This document shows positions 34,434-44,078 of a stretch of 44,078 bases of DNA, piece after piece; position 1 is the first letter of the stretch, and each line of letters opens with the position of its first letter. Origin of the DNA: Ktedonobacterales bacterium (GTDB lineage Bacteria; Chloroflexota; Ktedonobacteria; Ktedonobacterales; Ktedonobacteraceae); contig DAIDJF010000048.1 in assembly GCA_027451525.1 (NCBI GenBank), positions 1-44,078 of the forward strand, read 5' to 3'. Both the position numbers and the translations under genes were made by a program. Below the pieces are notes generated by a model. It worked only from the letters and a program-made list of their open reading frames with translations. It was not told where the DNA came from and made no database searches.

Positions 34434-34462
34434 ACTATAGCAGTCTCGCTGATATCTGTCAA
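34434..34462 (-). promoter_or_regulatory. Promoter of the serS T-box transcript
   Basis: TTGACA (34457-34462), 17-nt spacer, TATAGT (34434-34439) on the minus strand; perfect -35 and ideal spacing. The leader is about 317 nt. Confidence 0.8.
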
Positions 34463-34658
34463 GCATGATCCGCCAGATCTACAGCGAGACTCAAAAATAC
34501 AAAATTCTTCTAACACCATAACTTATAAATAAACATTGTTATACAATTTACTCCACCACACCCTCCATATAGGAAAAACATCTACCATACTTCTCTTATA
34601 TATAAATATTTATTCGCATTGTTGTTAATACAAAAATTTTTATATTTTTGCTTAACTA

Positions 34659-34687
34659 TTGATAATTTATAATTGTCATGGTATAAT
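34659..34687 (+). promoter_or_regulatory. Promoter of the YccF-repeat gene
   Basis: TTGATA, 17-nt spacer, TATAAT. The preceding 34463-34658 is AT-rich and shows nothing else. Confidence 0.7.
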
Positions 34688-34732
34688 GCGAATGCCTTAC
34701 TGATAGGCGATATAAAGGAGACAGAAAAAAGA

Positions 34733-35515
34733 ATGCAACAATCATTTGATTCTTCTACACCTCAACCGAAACAACCCCTAGGCGAACAATGGAATAATCC
34801 ACCCTATACGCCACAATCTGCTCCACTGCAGCAGAGCTATCCGCAACAGCCACCCATGCAGCAGGGCTACCCACAGCAACCGCCTATGCAGCAGGGGTAT
34901 CAGCAGCAGCAGATGCCTATGCAGGGCTATCCACAACAGGGCTATCCGCAGCAAATGCCCATGCAGCAGGGCTATCCGCAGCAAATGCCTATGCAACAGG
35001 GCTATCCGCAGCAGTCGCCTATGCAGCAGGGCTATCCGCAGCAAATGCCTATGCAACAAGTCAATACAATTGTCAATGTCACGACAAAAAGTAATGAGCC
35101 AAGTTTTATTATACGCGCCCTCTACTTTTGGTTTATTGGCTGGTGGTTCGGCCTCGTCTGGCTGAACATAGGCTTTGCGCTGTGTGCATTCATCATTACA
35201 CTGCCAGTTGGGTTGATAATGCTCAACCGCATACCACAGGTACTTACATTGAAGGCCCCCAAACAGAATACGCAGGTACAGGTTATGACCGCAGTAAATC
35301 AGGGAGGGGTCACCAATATAGTCAATGTCACGACCAGCGGCACCCAACAGTACAATTTCTTTATACGCGCCATCTACTACATCTTCGTGGGCTGGTGGGT
35401 GGGCTACCTGTGGGCCAACGTTGCCTACGCCCTCTGCCTCACTATCCTGGGCTTGCCACTTGGCATCATCATGCTGAATAACCTGCCAATGGTGCTGACC
35501 CTGAGAAGAAACTAA
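34733..35515 (+). CDS. Double YccF-domain membrane protein with a Gln/Pro/Tyr repeat N-terminus
   Basis: 260 aa from the ATG at 34733 (AAAGGAG 12 nt upstream; an ATG-opened frame 20 codons earlier starts inside the promoter). Residues 33-110 are about eight copies of a decapeptide of the type [10 protein letters not shown], encoded by a 30-bp direct repeat. Two YccF modules follow (about 125-173 and 209-258), each preceded by an (I)VNVTT element and each holding hydrophobic segments with GWW and LPxGxIML. YccF proteins are inner-membrane proteins of unknown role. The repeat arm is hydrophilic and probably disordered; copy number may vary. Confidence 0.85.
   Translation: MQQSFDSSTPQPKQPLGEQWNNPPYTPQSAPLQQSYPQQPPMQQGYPQQPPMQQGYQQQQMPMQGYPQQGYPQQMPMQQGYPQQMPMQQGYPQQSPMQQGYPQQMPMQQVNTIVNVTTKSNEPSFIIRALYFWFIGWWFGLVWLNIGFALCAFIITLPVGLIMLNRIPQVLTLKAPKQNTQVQVMTAVNQGGVTNIVNVTTSGTQQYNFFIRAIYYIFVGWWVGYLWANVAYALCLTILGLPLGIIMLNNLPMVLTLRRN
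34829..35060 (+). repeat. Tandem ~30-bp coding repeat ([10 protein letters not shown])
   Basis: About eight imperfect copies, each encoding [10 protein letters not shown] plus (M/P/S)PMQQ. It stays in frame throughout. Such repeats change number by slippage. Confidence 0.85.
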
Positions 35516-35529
35516 ACGCATTACAGATC

Positions 35530-35574
35530 ACAGATCATGGTACTCTTTAATGCGAATAGAGCACCATGATCTGT
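35530..35574. terminator. Long stem-loop after the YccF gene
   Basis: ACAGATCATGGT and CTCT pair with AGAG and ACCATGATCTGT (one A-C mismatch between the two parts). No U-tract on the plus strand. Confidence 0.6.
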
Positions 35575-35707
35575 AACATTGTCCTCAAGACCGCAATCAG
35601 CAGATTATTCGCTCCTTCCTGCTATGCAGGAGACAAAGTAACAATTCCTCAGGGAAGCTATCCATGTGATACCATAAGAGACAGTGTTCATTTGGACAGG
35701 AGTTTCT

Positions 35708-36592
35708 ATGGCTATCTTTTTCGCGCTCTCAGCCGCGCTCAGTTGGGGGATCGCGGACTTCTTCGCACGCTATGCTACACGGGGCGTCGGCACATACCGC
35801 ACGCTCTTCTTTATGCAATTCACCGGCCTTGTCGTGCTGACCATCTATCTCGCCTGGACGGGGCAGTTCGCGCACGTGATGACAGCCGCTAATCTCGCGC
35901 CCTGGCTCTGGGCTATTCTGGTCGGCCTTATCAATATTTTCTCTTCGCTGATGCTCTATCGCTCCTTCGAGGTCGGTATCCTGGCGATTGTCTCGCCGAT
36001 TGCCGCCAGCAGTTCCGCCATCACAGTCGCTCTCTCCCTGCTCAGTGGCGAACACATCAGCATACTGCATACGTTTGGAATTTCAGCAGCCATTGTGGGC
36101 GTTGTGCTGGCGGCGACGACACTCCAAAGTATCAAATCAGCAGAAAAAATCATCCAAATCGACAAACGCCATCGACTCCCACCCGGTGTCATACTGGCAA
36201 TTATCGCCTCGCTTGGCTATGGCATCATGTTCTGGCTGCTGGGATTTTTTGTCACGCCTCGTCTTGGCGGCGTTGCTCCCATCTGGCTCTTTCGGCTGAT
36301 GACACCGTGCGTATTACCTCTACTGGCACGTCCCTTGCACCAGAGCCTGCGCATCCCACGCGGCAATGTCTGGTGGTTCCTGCTCGGTGTCAGCATCTTT
36401 GATACTTTTGCCTTTACGATGGGCGCGCTAGGGTTGGCAACGGGACAGGTTGCGATTGTCAGCGTGCTGGCCTCGCTCTTCAGCACCGTCACCGTCCTTC
36501 TCGCTGGCATCTTCTTGCGCGAACGCCTGCAATGGAACCAGTGGTTCGGCATTGCGTTAATTTTTGCGGGGATTGTGCTGGTGAATGTCTAA
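35708..36592 (+). CDS. EamA/DMT-family transporter
   Basis: 294 aa from the ATG at 35708, 6 nt behind AGGAG; the frame opens 8 codons earlier. About ten membrane helices in two EamA repeats can be recognised: MAIFFALSAALSWGIADFFARY opens the first (about 1-135), and PPGVILAIIASLGYGIMFWLL the second (about 155-294), ending ALIFAGIVLVNV. Such carriers move amino acids, nucleotides or drugs; substrate unknown. It ends 11 bp from the convergent SRPBCC gene. Confidence 0.88.
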   Translation: MAIFFALSAALSWGIADFFARYATRGVGTYRTLFFMQFTGLVVLTIYLAWTGQFAHVMTAANLAPWLWAILVGLINIFSSLMLYRSFEVGILAIVSPIAASSSAITVALSLLSGEHISILHTFGISAAIVGVVLAATTLQSIKSAEKIIQIDKRHRLPPGVILAIIASLGYGIMFWLLGFFVTPRLGGVAPIWLFRLMTPCVLPLLARPLHQSLRIPRGNVWWFLLGVSIFDTFAFTMGALGLATGQVAIVSVLASLFSTVTVLLAGIFLRERLQWNQWFGIALIFAGIVLVNV

Positions 36593-36603
36593 AGACAACC
36601 AGT

Positions 36604-37062
36604 TTATCTGCTCTGCTTACTGGCTACGCTGGCGAGCAGGACAAGCTCTTTGCGATACACGCGCCGTAGCATAATGGGAACAAACCAGCGTTCGACGAAA
36701 CCCTGCAAACCACGACTGCTCTCCATCGCCGTCGCGATCTCTACCCGCGTCTGCTGGCCCTCCTGCACAGGCGTAAAACGAAATGAGGTCTCCATTGGCG
36801 CATTGGTGTAATTCTCTACCAGCAATTGCCCCTTTTCCTGTTCAGTCACCTGCGCGTGCAGCTCTCGTGTCACACCGCCCAGGTGCGAACGGAAGCGAAT
36901 CACTGTTCCATCTCCATAGCCACCAGCCTCCACGACTAAGTCGGTAAAGGTTTCTTTCGGCAGAATCTGAGGATGCCCATTGCGATAATCCGCGACAATC
37001 GCATAGACGACCTGTGGAGCCGCATGAATTACTAATGCATCTGCTACATATATCTTCGCCAT
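36604..37062 (-). CDS. SRPBCC-family (polyketide cyclase/START-like) protein
   Basis: 152 aa. It begins KIYVADALVIHAAPQVVYAI, the first strand and helix of the SRPBCC fold, followed by the beta strands GDGTVIRFRSHLGG, ELHAQVTEQEKGQ and SFRFTPVQEG, and a C-terminal helix from RGLQGFVERWF. The fold binds hydrophobic ligands; the function is not known. It is divergent from the padR-like gene with three copies of CATATGAC between them, and its promoter (37163-37190) is covered by the palindromic copy, so the PadR protein probably represses it. Confidence 0.82.
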   Translation of the reverse strand: MAKIYVADALVIHAAPQVVYAIVADYRNGHPQILPKETFTDLVVEAGGYGDGTVIRFRSHLGGVTRELHAQVTEQEKGQLLVENYTNAPMETSFRFTPVQEGQQTRVEIATAMESSRGLQGFVERWFVPIMLRRVYRKELVLLASVASKQSR

Positions 37063-37132
37063 GAGAGGTTCTCCGCGTAACTATGACCTGCATACTACAA
37101 AAGATGTTTCTGCACATTTGAGATACTGATCT

Positions 37133-37272
37133 CATATGACATCAAGTCATATGTCTGCTTATACTATAGGTTATATATGCCTTTTGTCAAGCCGTCATAT
37201 GACGTGAAAGCATATTACTGGGGTCCTGCAATATCTCCTATTGGCAACGACCATATGACGTGATAGCATAAG
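37133..37272. promoter_or_regulatory. CATATGAC operators between the SRPBCC and padR genes
   Basis: CATATGAC-N5-GTCATATG (37133-37153) is a perfect 8-bp inverted repeat. CGTCATATGACG (37193-37204) and CCATATGACG (from 37251) share the core and are each followed by TGA(A/T)AGCATA, so the last two are direct repeats about 56 bp apart. On the minus strand TTGACA (37185-37190), 16-nt spacer, TATAGT (37163-37168) drives the SRPBCC gene and lies just upstream of the palindromic site. This layout is typical of PadR autoregulation and target repression. Confidence 0.7.
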
Positions 37273-37308
37273 GCACGATATCGTATGTATGTGGTAAAGG
37301 AGTTTTCG

Positions 37309-37944
37309 ATGGAGAGGCCAGAGGCTTATCCTATTACGTATGGTGTGTTAGGGTTGCTCGCGTTCATGGGTCCACTATCGGGTTATGACTTGAAACACCT
37401 CTTTGATAGCATGTTAGCACCAATGTGGGGAGCAGCCCATAGTCAGATTTATAATGAACTGCGGCGCATGCGTGAACTGGACTGGGTTGAGATGGAGCGT
37501 GAAGAGCAAGAGTCGCGCCCTGATCGCAAAGTCTACCATATCACGCAGAAGGGACAGAAAGCACTAACAGCATGGCAAAGCCAGCCGCCCGGCGTTTACC
37601 AGATACGCGATGAACTGCTGCTCAAAGTGATGTTTGGAGCTTTTGCATCGCCTGATGCACTGGCAAAAAACTTGCGTGCAGGACTCGTCGAACATGAACA
37701 ACGCTTACATCAGTATCGGATGAATAGCCTGCTCATTCCTGCCCACCGCACTACTCAGGGAGAAGCGTATCAGGGACGCTCACACTTCCAACCTTACACG
37801 GAAGAGAACGCGGACGAAAGCGATTTGTTCCTCAATCTCATTGCCCATTTTGCAGTTGCGTTAGAACAAACATACATCAAATGGCTACAGGAAGCCATCG
37901 CCATTATTGAGCATCAGCCAACAGGGGAACAGGAACAATCTTGA
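37309..37944 (+). CDS. PadR-family transcriptional regulator
   Basis: 211 aa from the ATG at 37309, 6 nt behind AAAGGAG; an upstream ATG at 37285 is possible. The PadR winged helix is clear: YGVLGLLAFMGPLSGYDL, HSQIYNELRRMRELDWVEM and RPDRKVYHITQKGQKAL. The C-terminal part (about 95-205) is the helical dimerisation domain with VMFGAFASPDALAKNL. PadR proteins respond to phenolics or antibiotics and bind ATGT-ACAT-like sites; here the CATATGAC sites upstream fit. It converges on groEL. Confidence 0.92.
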   Translation: MERPEAYPITYGVLGLLAFMGPLSGYDLKHLFDSMLAPMWGAAHSQIYNELRRMRELDWVEMEREEQESRPDRKVYHITQKGQKALTAWQSQPPGVYQIRDELLLKVMFGAFASPDALAKNLRAGLVEHEQRLHQYRMNSLLIPAHRTTQGEAYQGRSHFQPYTEENADESDLFLNLIAHFAVALEQTYIKWLQEAIAIIEHQPTGEQEQS

Positions 37945-37960
37945 GATCATCATCCACAAA

Positions 37961-38000
37961 AGAGCCGCTATGCATCTCCTGGGAGATACACAGCGGCTCT
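37961..38000. terminator. Terminator between padR and groEL
   Basis: AGAGCCGCT pairs with AGCGGCTCT, with an inner ATCTCC/GGAGAT stem. On the minus strand TTTTGTGG follows, so it ends groEL transcription. Confidence 0.8.
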
Positions 38001-38026
38001 CGATCTTCGCTTGCGAAACGCGGGGC

Positions 38027-39685
<1,659 letters not shown>

Positions 39686-39689
39686 TCAA

Positions 39690-39980
39690 CTAGCCAATAA
39701 TGGCAAGAATGTCATTCTCTTTCAGAACGAGGTACTCATCACCATCCAGCTTGAACTCCGTGCCGCCATATTTAGCGAACAGCACGCGGTCACCCACATG
39801 CACATCGATAACAGCGCGATCTCCATTATCAAGCAGGCGACCATTGCCAACGGCTACAACGGTTCCTTCCTGGGGTTTCTCTTTGGCAGTATCAGGAATA
39901 ACAATGCCGCTCTTTGTTACTTCTTCCTTAGCGGCGGGCTTTACGACCACGCGGTCGCCAACAGGACGAATGTTTGCCAC
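39690..39980 (-). CDS. groES: Co-chaperonin GroES (10 kDa)
   Basis: 96 aa, GTG start 8 nt behind AAGGAG. The mobile-loop segment [20 protein letters not shown] and the roof-loop region [17 protein letters not shown] are standard. It caps the GroEL ring. No CIRCE-like TTAGCACTC/GAGTGCTAA can be seen upstream; instead a GTCTGC-N6-GCAGAC stem (40020-40037) lies between it and the upstream Cys-rich gene. Confidence 0.97.
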   Translation of the reverse strand: MANIRPVGDRVVVKPAAKEEVTKSGIVIPDTAKEKPQEGTVVAVGNGRLLDNGDRAVIDVHVGDRVLFAKYGGTEFKLDGDEYLVLKENDILAIIG

Positions 39981-40019
39981 GACTCGACTCCTTCTTGCTT
40001 ACAACACGTTTCACTAGTA

Positions 40020-40037
40020 GTCTGCACACCAGCAGAC
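40020..40037 (-). promoter_or_regulatory. Small palindrome between the Cys-rich gene and groES
   Basis: GTCTGC-N6-GCAGAC, perfect 6-bp arms, 40 nt before the groES start. It could be an operator or a hairpin. Confidence 0.35.
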
Positions 40038-40042
40038 GGGTA

Positions 40043-40345
40043 TTACTCCAACTCAGACGATGCTTCTGGCTGTCCAGCACTACGCGCTATGCGTGTGTGA
40101 ACATCACTGCCATATTCCAAGCCATAGTAGATCACGCCAGAAACCTTCACTGAGCGGTATTCTGAATAATCACAGGTACAGGGACCGCCTGCCGCACACC
40201 CGGTGCAGCAATAGGTTTTCCCCTGCACAACTGTCGCAGGCCAGAGAATATCTATCTCGCAATTCGCGCAACGCGGCGGCCTTTGCGATTTCCCTTGTGT
40301 GGTCTCGTGAGGTTTTGGTTGTGGTTGCTGGCCCTCTACGTACAT
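40043..40345 (-). CDS. Cys-rich metal-binding small protein
   Basis: 100 aa, minus strand, GAGAGGAT directly before the ATG. After a Gln/Pro-rich N-terminus it has seven cysteines: RCANCEI (Cys26, Cys29), YCCTGC (46, 47, 50) and [10 protein letters not shown] (56, 58). The pattern [22 protein letters not shown] resembles metallothionein-annotated or zinc-ribbon proteins of Chloroflexota and Cyanobacteria. It is 62 bp upstream of groES on the same strand, so it may be cotranscribed and stress-linked. Function unproven. Confidence 0.75.
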   Translation of the reverse strand: MYVEGQQPQPKPHETTQGKSQRPPRCANCEIDILWPATVVQGKTYCCTGCAAGGPCTCDYSEYRSVKVSGVIYYGLEYGSDVHTRIARSAGQPEASSELE

Positions 40346-40408
40346 ATCCTCTCGCCTTAGCTGTTCTACTGTATTCAGCCTTCAGGACAGAGTATGCCAC
40401 ACCTTCTG

Positions 40409-40447
40409 TTAGAAGCACGTAGGAAGTGTGTTAGAAGAATGTTAGAA
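40409..40447. repeat. Three GTTAGAA direct repeats upstream of the Cys-rich gene
   Basis: GTTAGAA at 40408-40414, 40430-40436 and 40441-40447, spaced 22 and 11 bp, close to one or two helical turns. Possible regulator half-sites in the 526-bp gap. Confidence 0.4.
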
Positions 40448-40694
40448 TCCGCTGAAACTCCCAACATCACGCGCAAGAGACCCGGCATGATCGCCCAACG
40501 AGACGACAATTGGCCTCCCCCATGAATTTTGTCCCAGACTATATTGCCAGTTTGCCGTGTATGAGTTACACTGTCTCTGCTCTAAGAAACAACACGCGCA
40601 AGGTGATATGGGCAAGGCGCGTGGACACACGGGGAGGTTTCTGGACCCATTGCCGTGTATAGTAGGGGCAGAAGTGGGGTGGACGCGGGGTGGG

Positions 40695-40833
40695 GACCCT
40701 TGTGGTTACCCGTCTCTCAACCCATTCTCCCTATTTAAGCGGTATTGACCCTTGTGGTTGCCCGTCGTACTGCCCGCATATTGGGCACGGGGGGGCGTGA
40801 TTATGTGGGCAAAATGGGCAAAATGGGCACATA
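40695..40833 (+). repeat. Repeat-rich region upstream of the restriction-methylase gene
   Basis: A 20-bp direct repeat GACCCTTGTGGTT(A/G)CCCGTC occurs at 40695-40714 and 40747-40766 (19 of 20 identical). A 9-bp tandem repeat GGGCAAAAT follows (40807-40833, last copy GGGCACAT). No gene is seen in 40448-40871. Tandem repeats in promoter regions of restriction-modification genes can cause slippage-driven expression changes. Confidence 0.6.
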
Positions 40834-40871
40834 TATATAGCAATGATTGAGAGGGAAGGGATACACACTCC

Positions 40872-43800
40872 ATGCTGGCACATGATCTGGATTTGACACG
40901 CGACGACGTGACGGCACTCTCCAGCCGCGACGCTCTGGCGGCACTCTTTGCCCGCCTGGGCTACGATACCAATGCCCGTTTGCAGCAGCAGATTGGCGCG
41001 CTGGGCATCACCAACGAGCAGCTCAAAAGCACGATCACGTATATTGAACGGCTGGCACAGCAAGATGGTGGGCTGTTTGAGATCTATCTGTTTGAACTGA
41101 CCTCCCTCACGCGCTCCGCGACCCAGGCCATCGTGCGCTCTTTCCGCGACCGCCCTGGTGATTACTTGCTTGTCCTCGTCGATAGCACGCAGAAGTATGA
41201 GCGGCTGGATTTTGTGCTCGTCGAACGCCTCAGCAGTGCCATTGCCGAGAGTGAGGCAAGCGCGCAACCGCTGGCGGGTTTCCCACAGGCGACGCCAAAG
41301 GTCATCGTGCGCCCACTCGTGCTAACGCTGCACCGCCGCGAGCCGACGCCCGTACAGGTGCGCGTCTTGCGCCGTTTCAGCTTTACCGCCTCCGATACCT
41401 ATGCCCAGTTCGAGAAACTGCGTGCCGCCTATGAGACCGCCGCGTGGAGCGAAACGTATTTCAATAATCGCGCCCTCTTCTCCGACTACTATCTGGCCCA
41501 ACGCCTGCGCGAACAGTCCATCTGGCGACAGGTACAGCAGTTGCCCACGCTCGCCAGAAGCTATCGCGAACTGCGCGCACGCTATGAGGATGTGCGCGAC
41601 CAGAGCGCGTGGACGGAGGCCGCGACGCGCAGCCGCTTGCTAGAGCCGACTTTTGCCTTGCTCGGCTTCACGGTAACACCCGTGCAGGCGCGCAATGGGG
41701 AAAGCGTGACGGCGGATTACCTGCTCAGCGCGTCCGACGCGAACAAGAAGACGCTGGCCCTGTGTCTGGCCTATCAGTGGGGGCGCACCCTGGATGGGCG
41801 CGACGACAACGATCAGCAGCAGCCCGACGAGAATCCTGGCGCGAACGTTGTCACGCTGCTCGACTCCGGCGAGGCTGAGTGGGCCATCGTCACCAATGGC
41901 AAAACATGGCGACTCTATGCCGCCAAAGCCCATAGCCGCGCCACCAATTACTATGAGATCGACCTGGAAGAGACGCTCGTCTTGCCCGATATCGAGCGTG
42001 AAACCGCGTTTCTGTATTTTTGGTTGTTCTTCCGAGCAGAGGCATTCATCAGCAATGCGGAGACGCCGTGTTTCCTGGATACGCTGCTGACAGAGAGCGA
42101 ACGCTACGCGCAGGTGCTGGGCGAAAATCTGAAAAATCGCGTCTTTGATGAGATTTTCCTGCATTTCGCGCGCGGCTTCCTGCTCCATGCGCGCCGCCAG
42201 CATCTCTTGCCGGAGTGGAGTACGCTCACGCCTGCCGAACGCGACCGCGCCCTTGAACCATTCTTCAGTGGCACGCTGACCTTCCTCTATCGCCTGCTCT
42301 TCCTGCTCTATGCCGAGAGTCGCGACCTGCTGCCCGTGCGCGAAGAGATCGGCTATGGACCGCGCAGCCTGCAACAGCTCAAGCAGGAGATCGCGGAAAA
42401 GGCGAAAAACGTGGAGAGCGAGGCGGCAACACAGATCACGCGCGTCTATGCGCACATCTGCACCTCGCTCTATGATCGCTTGCAGGTGCTGTTCGCGGCG
42501 GTGGACAAGGGCGATGCCACGCTCAACGTGCCCGTCTATAATGGCGGTCTCTTTATGACCAACCCTGATCCCGCTGATCTATCAGCGGAGGCGCAGGTGG
42601 CGCGTTTCCTCGCCACGCACAAAATTCCTGATCGCGAACTGGCTCTGGGCCTGGATCGCATGGCGCGTGACGTGGACGAGAAGCGGCAAGAACTGGTCTT
42701 TATCGACTACAAGAGCCTGGGCGTGCGCCAGTTAGGCAGCATCTACGAGGGTCTGCTCGAATTTAAACTGCATATCGCGCCTGAGAAGATGGCCTACGTC
42801 AAGGGCAAGAAGACTGAGGAGATTGTGCCCTATGCCGAGGCGGTGCGCGCTGGCATGAGCATCGTGCGCGAGGGGCGCGGCAAAGAGGCGGTCGAGAAGA
42901 CGCTGGCGGCGGGCGAACTGTATCTGGAGAATGATCGGCGCGAACGCAAGGCGACAGGCAGCTACTACACGCCCGATTATATTGTCAAGTACATCGTCGA
43001 GCAGACCGTCGGGCCAGTGCTCAAGGAGAAACTGGAGGCCCTGCGCCCGCTCTTCCGCGAGGCCGAGCAACATCTACGCGCTCAACGCGCAAAAGCTGAG
43101 GCGATAAAGAAGCAACGCCTGCTGACGAAGAACAACCAAACGCCGGAGCAGGAGACCTACAAACACTATAAAGATCGGCTCAACGAACGCTTCTTTGAAC
43201 TGCGCGTGCTCGACCCCGCGATGGGTAGCGGACATTTCCTGGTCGAGGCGGTGGACTACATCACCGACCAGCTTGCCAAATTCCTGACCGCTTTCAAGTG
43301 GAGTCCCGTGCTGCACGAACTGGCAGAGACGCGCCAGGAGATCCTCGCCGAGATGGAGCGGCAGGACGTGACGATTGACGGCGGCAAGCTGACCGACCTG
43401 AACCTGCTCAAGCGGCGCGTGCTGAAAAGCTGCATCTACGGCGTGGACCTCAACCCGATGGCGGTCGAACTGGCGAAGGTCAGTCTGTGGCTGGACTGCT
43501 TCACGCTGGGCGCACCGCTCTCCTTCCTCGACCACCATATGAAGTGCGGCAACTCGCTGATCGGCGGCAACGTCGCGGACGTGCAGGAACTGCTCAGCGG
43601 GAGCCTGTGGAGCAACCAGTTTGCCTATCTGCTCGATGCCACGCAGTTGATGCGGCGCGTCAGCGAACGCTCCGACGTGACCGCGCACGAGGTTGCCGAG
43701 TCGCGCCGTGAATATCGCCGCGCCTATGATGCCCTCGCGCCATTCAAGGGCCTGCTCGACATCTGGCTGAGCGAGTATTTTGCCGTCAAGGGAGCCAGGG

Positions 43801-44078
43801 AGACGGCGCGCATGTGTATCGAGGCCCTGCTCTCCGGCACTGCGCCAACCGACCAGCATGACCGCGAGATCGTTGCCAGCGCGCAAAACCTGAGCGCGGA
43901 GAAACGCTTCTTCCACTGGGAACTGGAATTTCCCGAAGTCTTCTTCGCCCGTGAGCAGCGCAAGCCCGATGGCGGCTTCGATGCCGTCGTGGGCAACCCG
44001 CCGTATGTGCGCCAGTAGGGCCTGGGCGATGATAAAGTGGCCTTGAAAGCCCTCTACAAAGTCTTTAACAGTATCGCC
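40872..44078 (+). pseudogene. Type IIG / Eco57I-like restriction-methylase interrupted by an in-frame TAG
   Basis: 1048 codons to an amber stop at 44016-44018, after which the same frame stays open to the window edge (20 codons, GLGDDKVALKALYKVFNSIA). N-terminal region about 250-370 resembles a degenerate PD-(D/E)xK/HsdR_N-like domain. The methylase part has GSYYTPDYIVKYIV (about 694), DPAMGSGHFLVEA (about 781), the GVDLNPMAVELAKVSLWL motif and NPPY near 1043, the adenine-N6 catalytic motif. In homologues the chain continues past NPPYVRQ into the target-recognition domain, so the stop would remove it. GC content is clearly higher than the neighbours, which suggests transfer. The true 3' end lies outside the window. 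A sequencing error cannot be excluded. Confidence 0.8.

Noticed and set aside
36604..37062. Polyketide biosynthetic role of the SRPBCC gene
   Set aside because: The fold alone does not imply polyketide synthesis and no PKS genes are near.
39981..40042. CIRCE operator for groESL
   Set aside because: The expected inverted repeat TTAGCACTC-N9-GAGTGCTAA is not present; only GTCTGC-N6-GCAGAC is.
43074..43916. 280-codon minus-strand frame
   Set aside because: Antisense to the methylase domain, in high-GC DNA where long shadows are expected.

Overview
The window looks like a chromosomal segment of a Chloroflexota bacterium, most likely of the Ktedonobacteria. This is inferred from gene content: a Ser/Thr kinase with a C-terminal seven-bladed WD40 propeller, an alpha/beta hydrolase ending in a four-cysteine DUF5679-like ribbon, a Cys-rich protein next to groESL, paired GlpP-type regulators, and a T-box in front of serS. 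No 16S or other phylogenetic marker RNA is present, so the assignment is tentative. I saw no tRNA, rRNA, CRISPR array, insertion sequence or prophage.

Region 1 (1-4,722): the 5' part of a bifunctional NAD(P)HX repair enzyme runs off the left edge. A UPF0020-type RNA methylase follows on the plus strand and overlaps the 3' end of dhaM by 35 bp.

Region 2 (2,080-13,055) is the coherent core. On the minus strand, in transcription order, lie a GlpP-like regulator, glpK, glpF, glpD, dhaK, dhaL and dhaM; a second GlpP-like gene diverges on the plus strand. Together they import glycerol (GlpF), phosphorylate it (GlpK) and oxidise glycerol-3-phosphate (GlpD). In parallel they phosphorylate dihydroxyacetone with PEP-derived phosphate (DhaKLM). 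DhaM carries EIIA, HPr and a complete enzyme I in one chain, so the phosphorelay could run without separate PTS proteins. Nearly every gap between these genes holds a strong stem-loop.

Region 3 (13,107-22,100): phospholipid synthesis (pgsA, plsY; both linked to glycerol-3-phosphate), panC, a membrane-anchored hydrolase with a zinc ribbon, greA behind a 440-nt structured leader with a near-consensus promoter, an ArsR-like regulator with its MFS exporter, an unknown protein under a promoter with a palindromic spacer, and a cytosolic sulfite-oxidase-fold molybdoenzyme.

Region 4 (22,454-32,277): a large membrane protein of unknown function, a perfect 27-bp inverted repeat, lpdA overlapping a zinc alcohol dehydrogenase, a short acidic peptide, two divergent metallophosphoesterases, an FMN alpha-hydroxyacid oxidase and the kinase-WD40 protein.

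Region 5 (32,278-40,871): a 71-aa peptide with a double-glycine-type leader and a repeated Cys-Tyr-Pro-Ile core (a RiPP/bacteriocin-like candidate), serS with its T-box, a Gln/Pro-repeat double YccF protein, an EamA transporter, a PadR regulator divergent from an SRPBCC gene with CATATGAC operators between them, and a Cys-rich protein followed by groES-groEL.

Region 6 (40,872 to the end): a high-GC type IIG/Eco57I-like restriction-methylase. It is interrupted by an in-frame amber codon three codons after its NPPY motif, with the same frame open beyond it.
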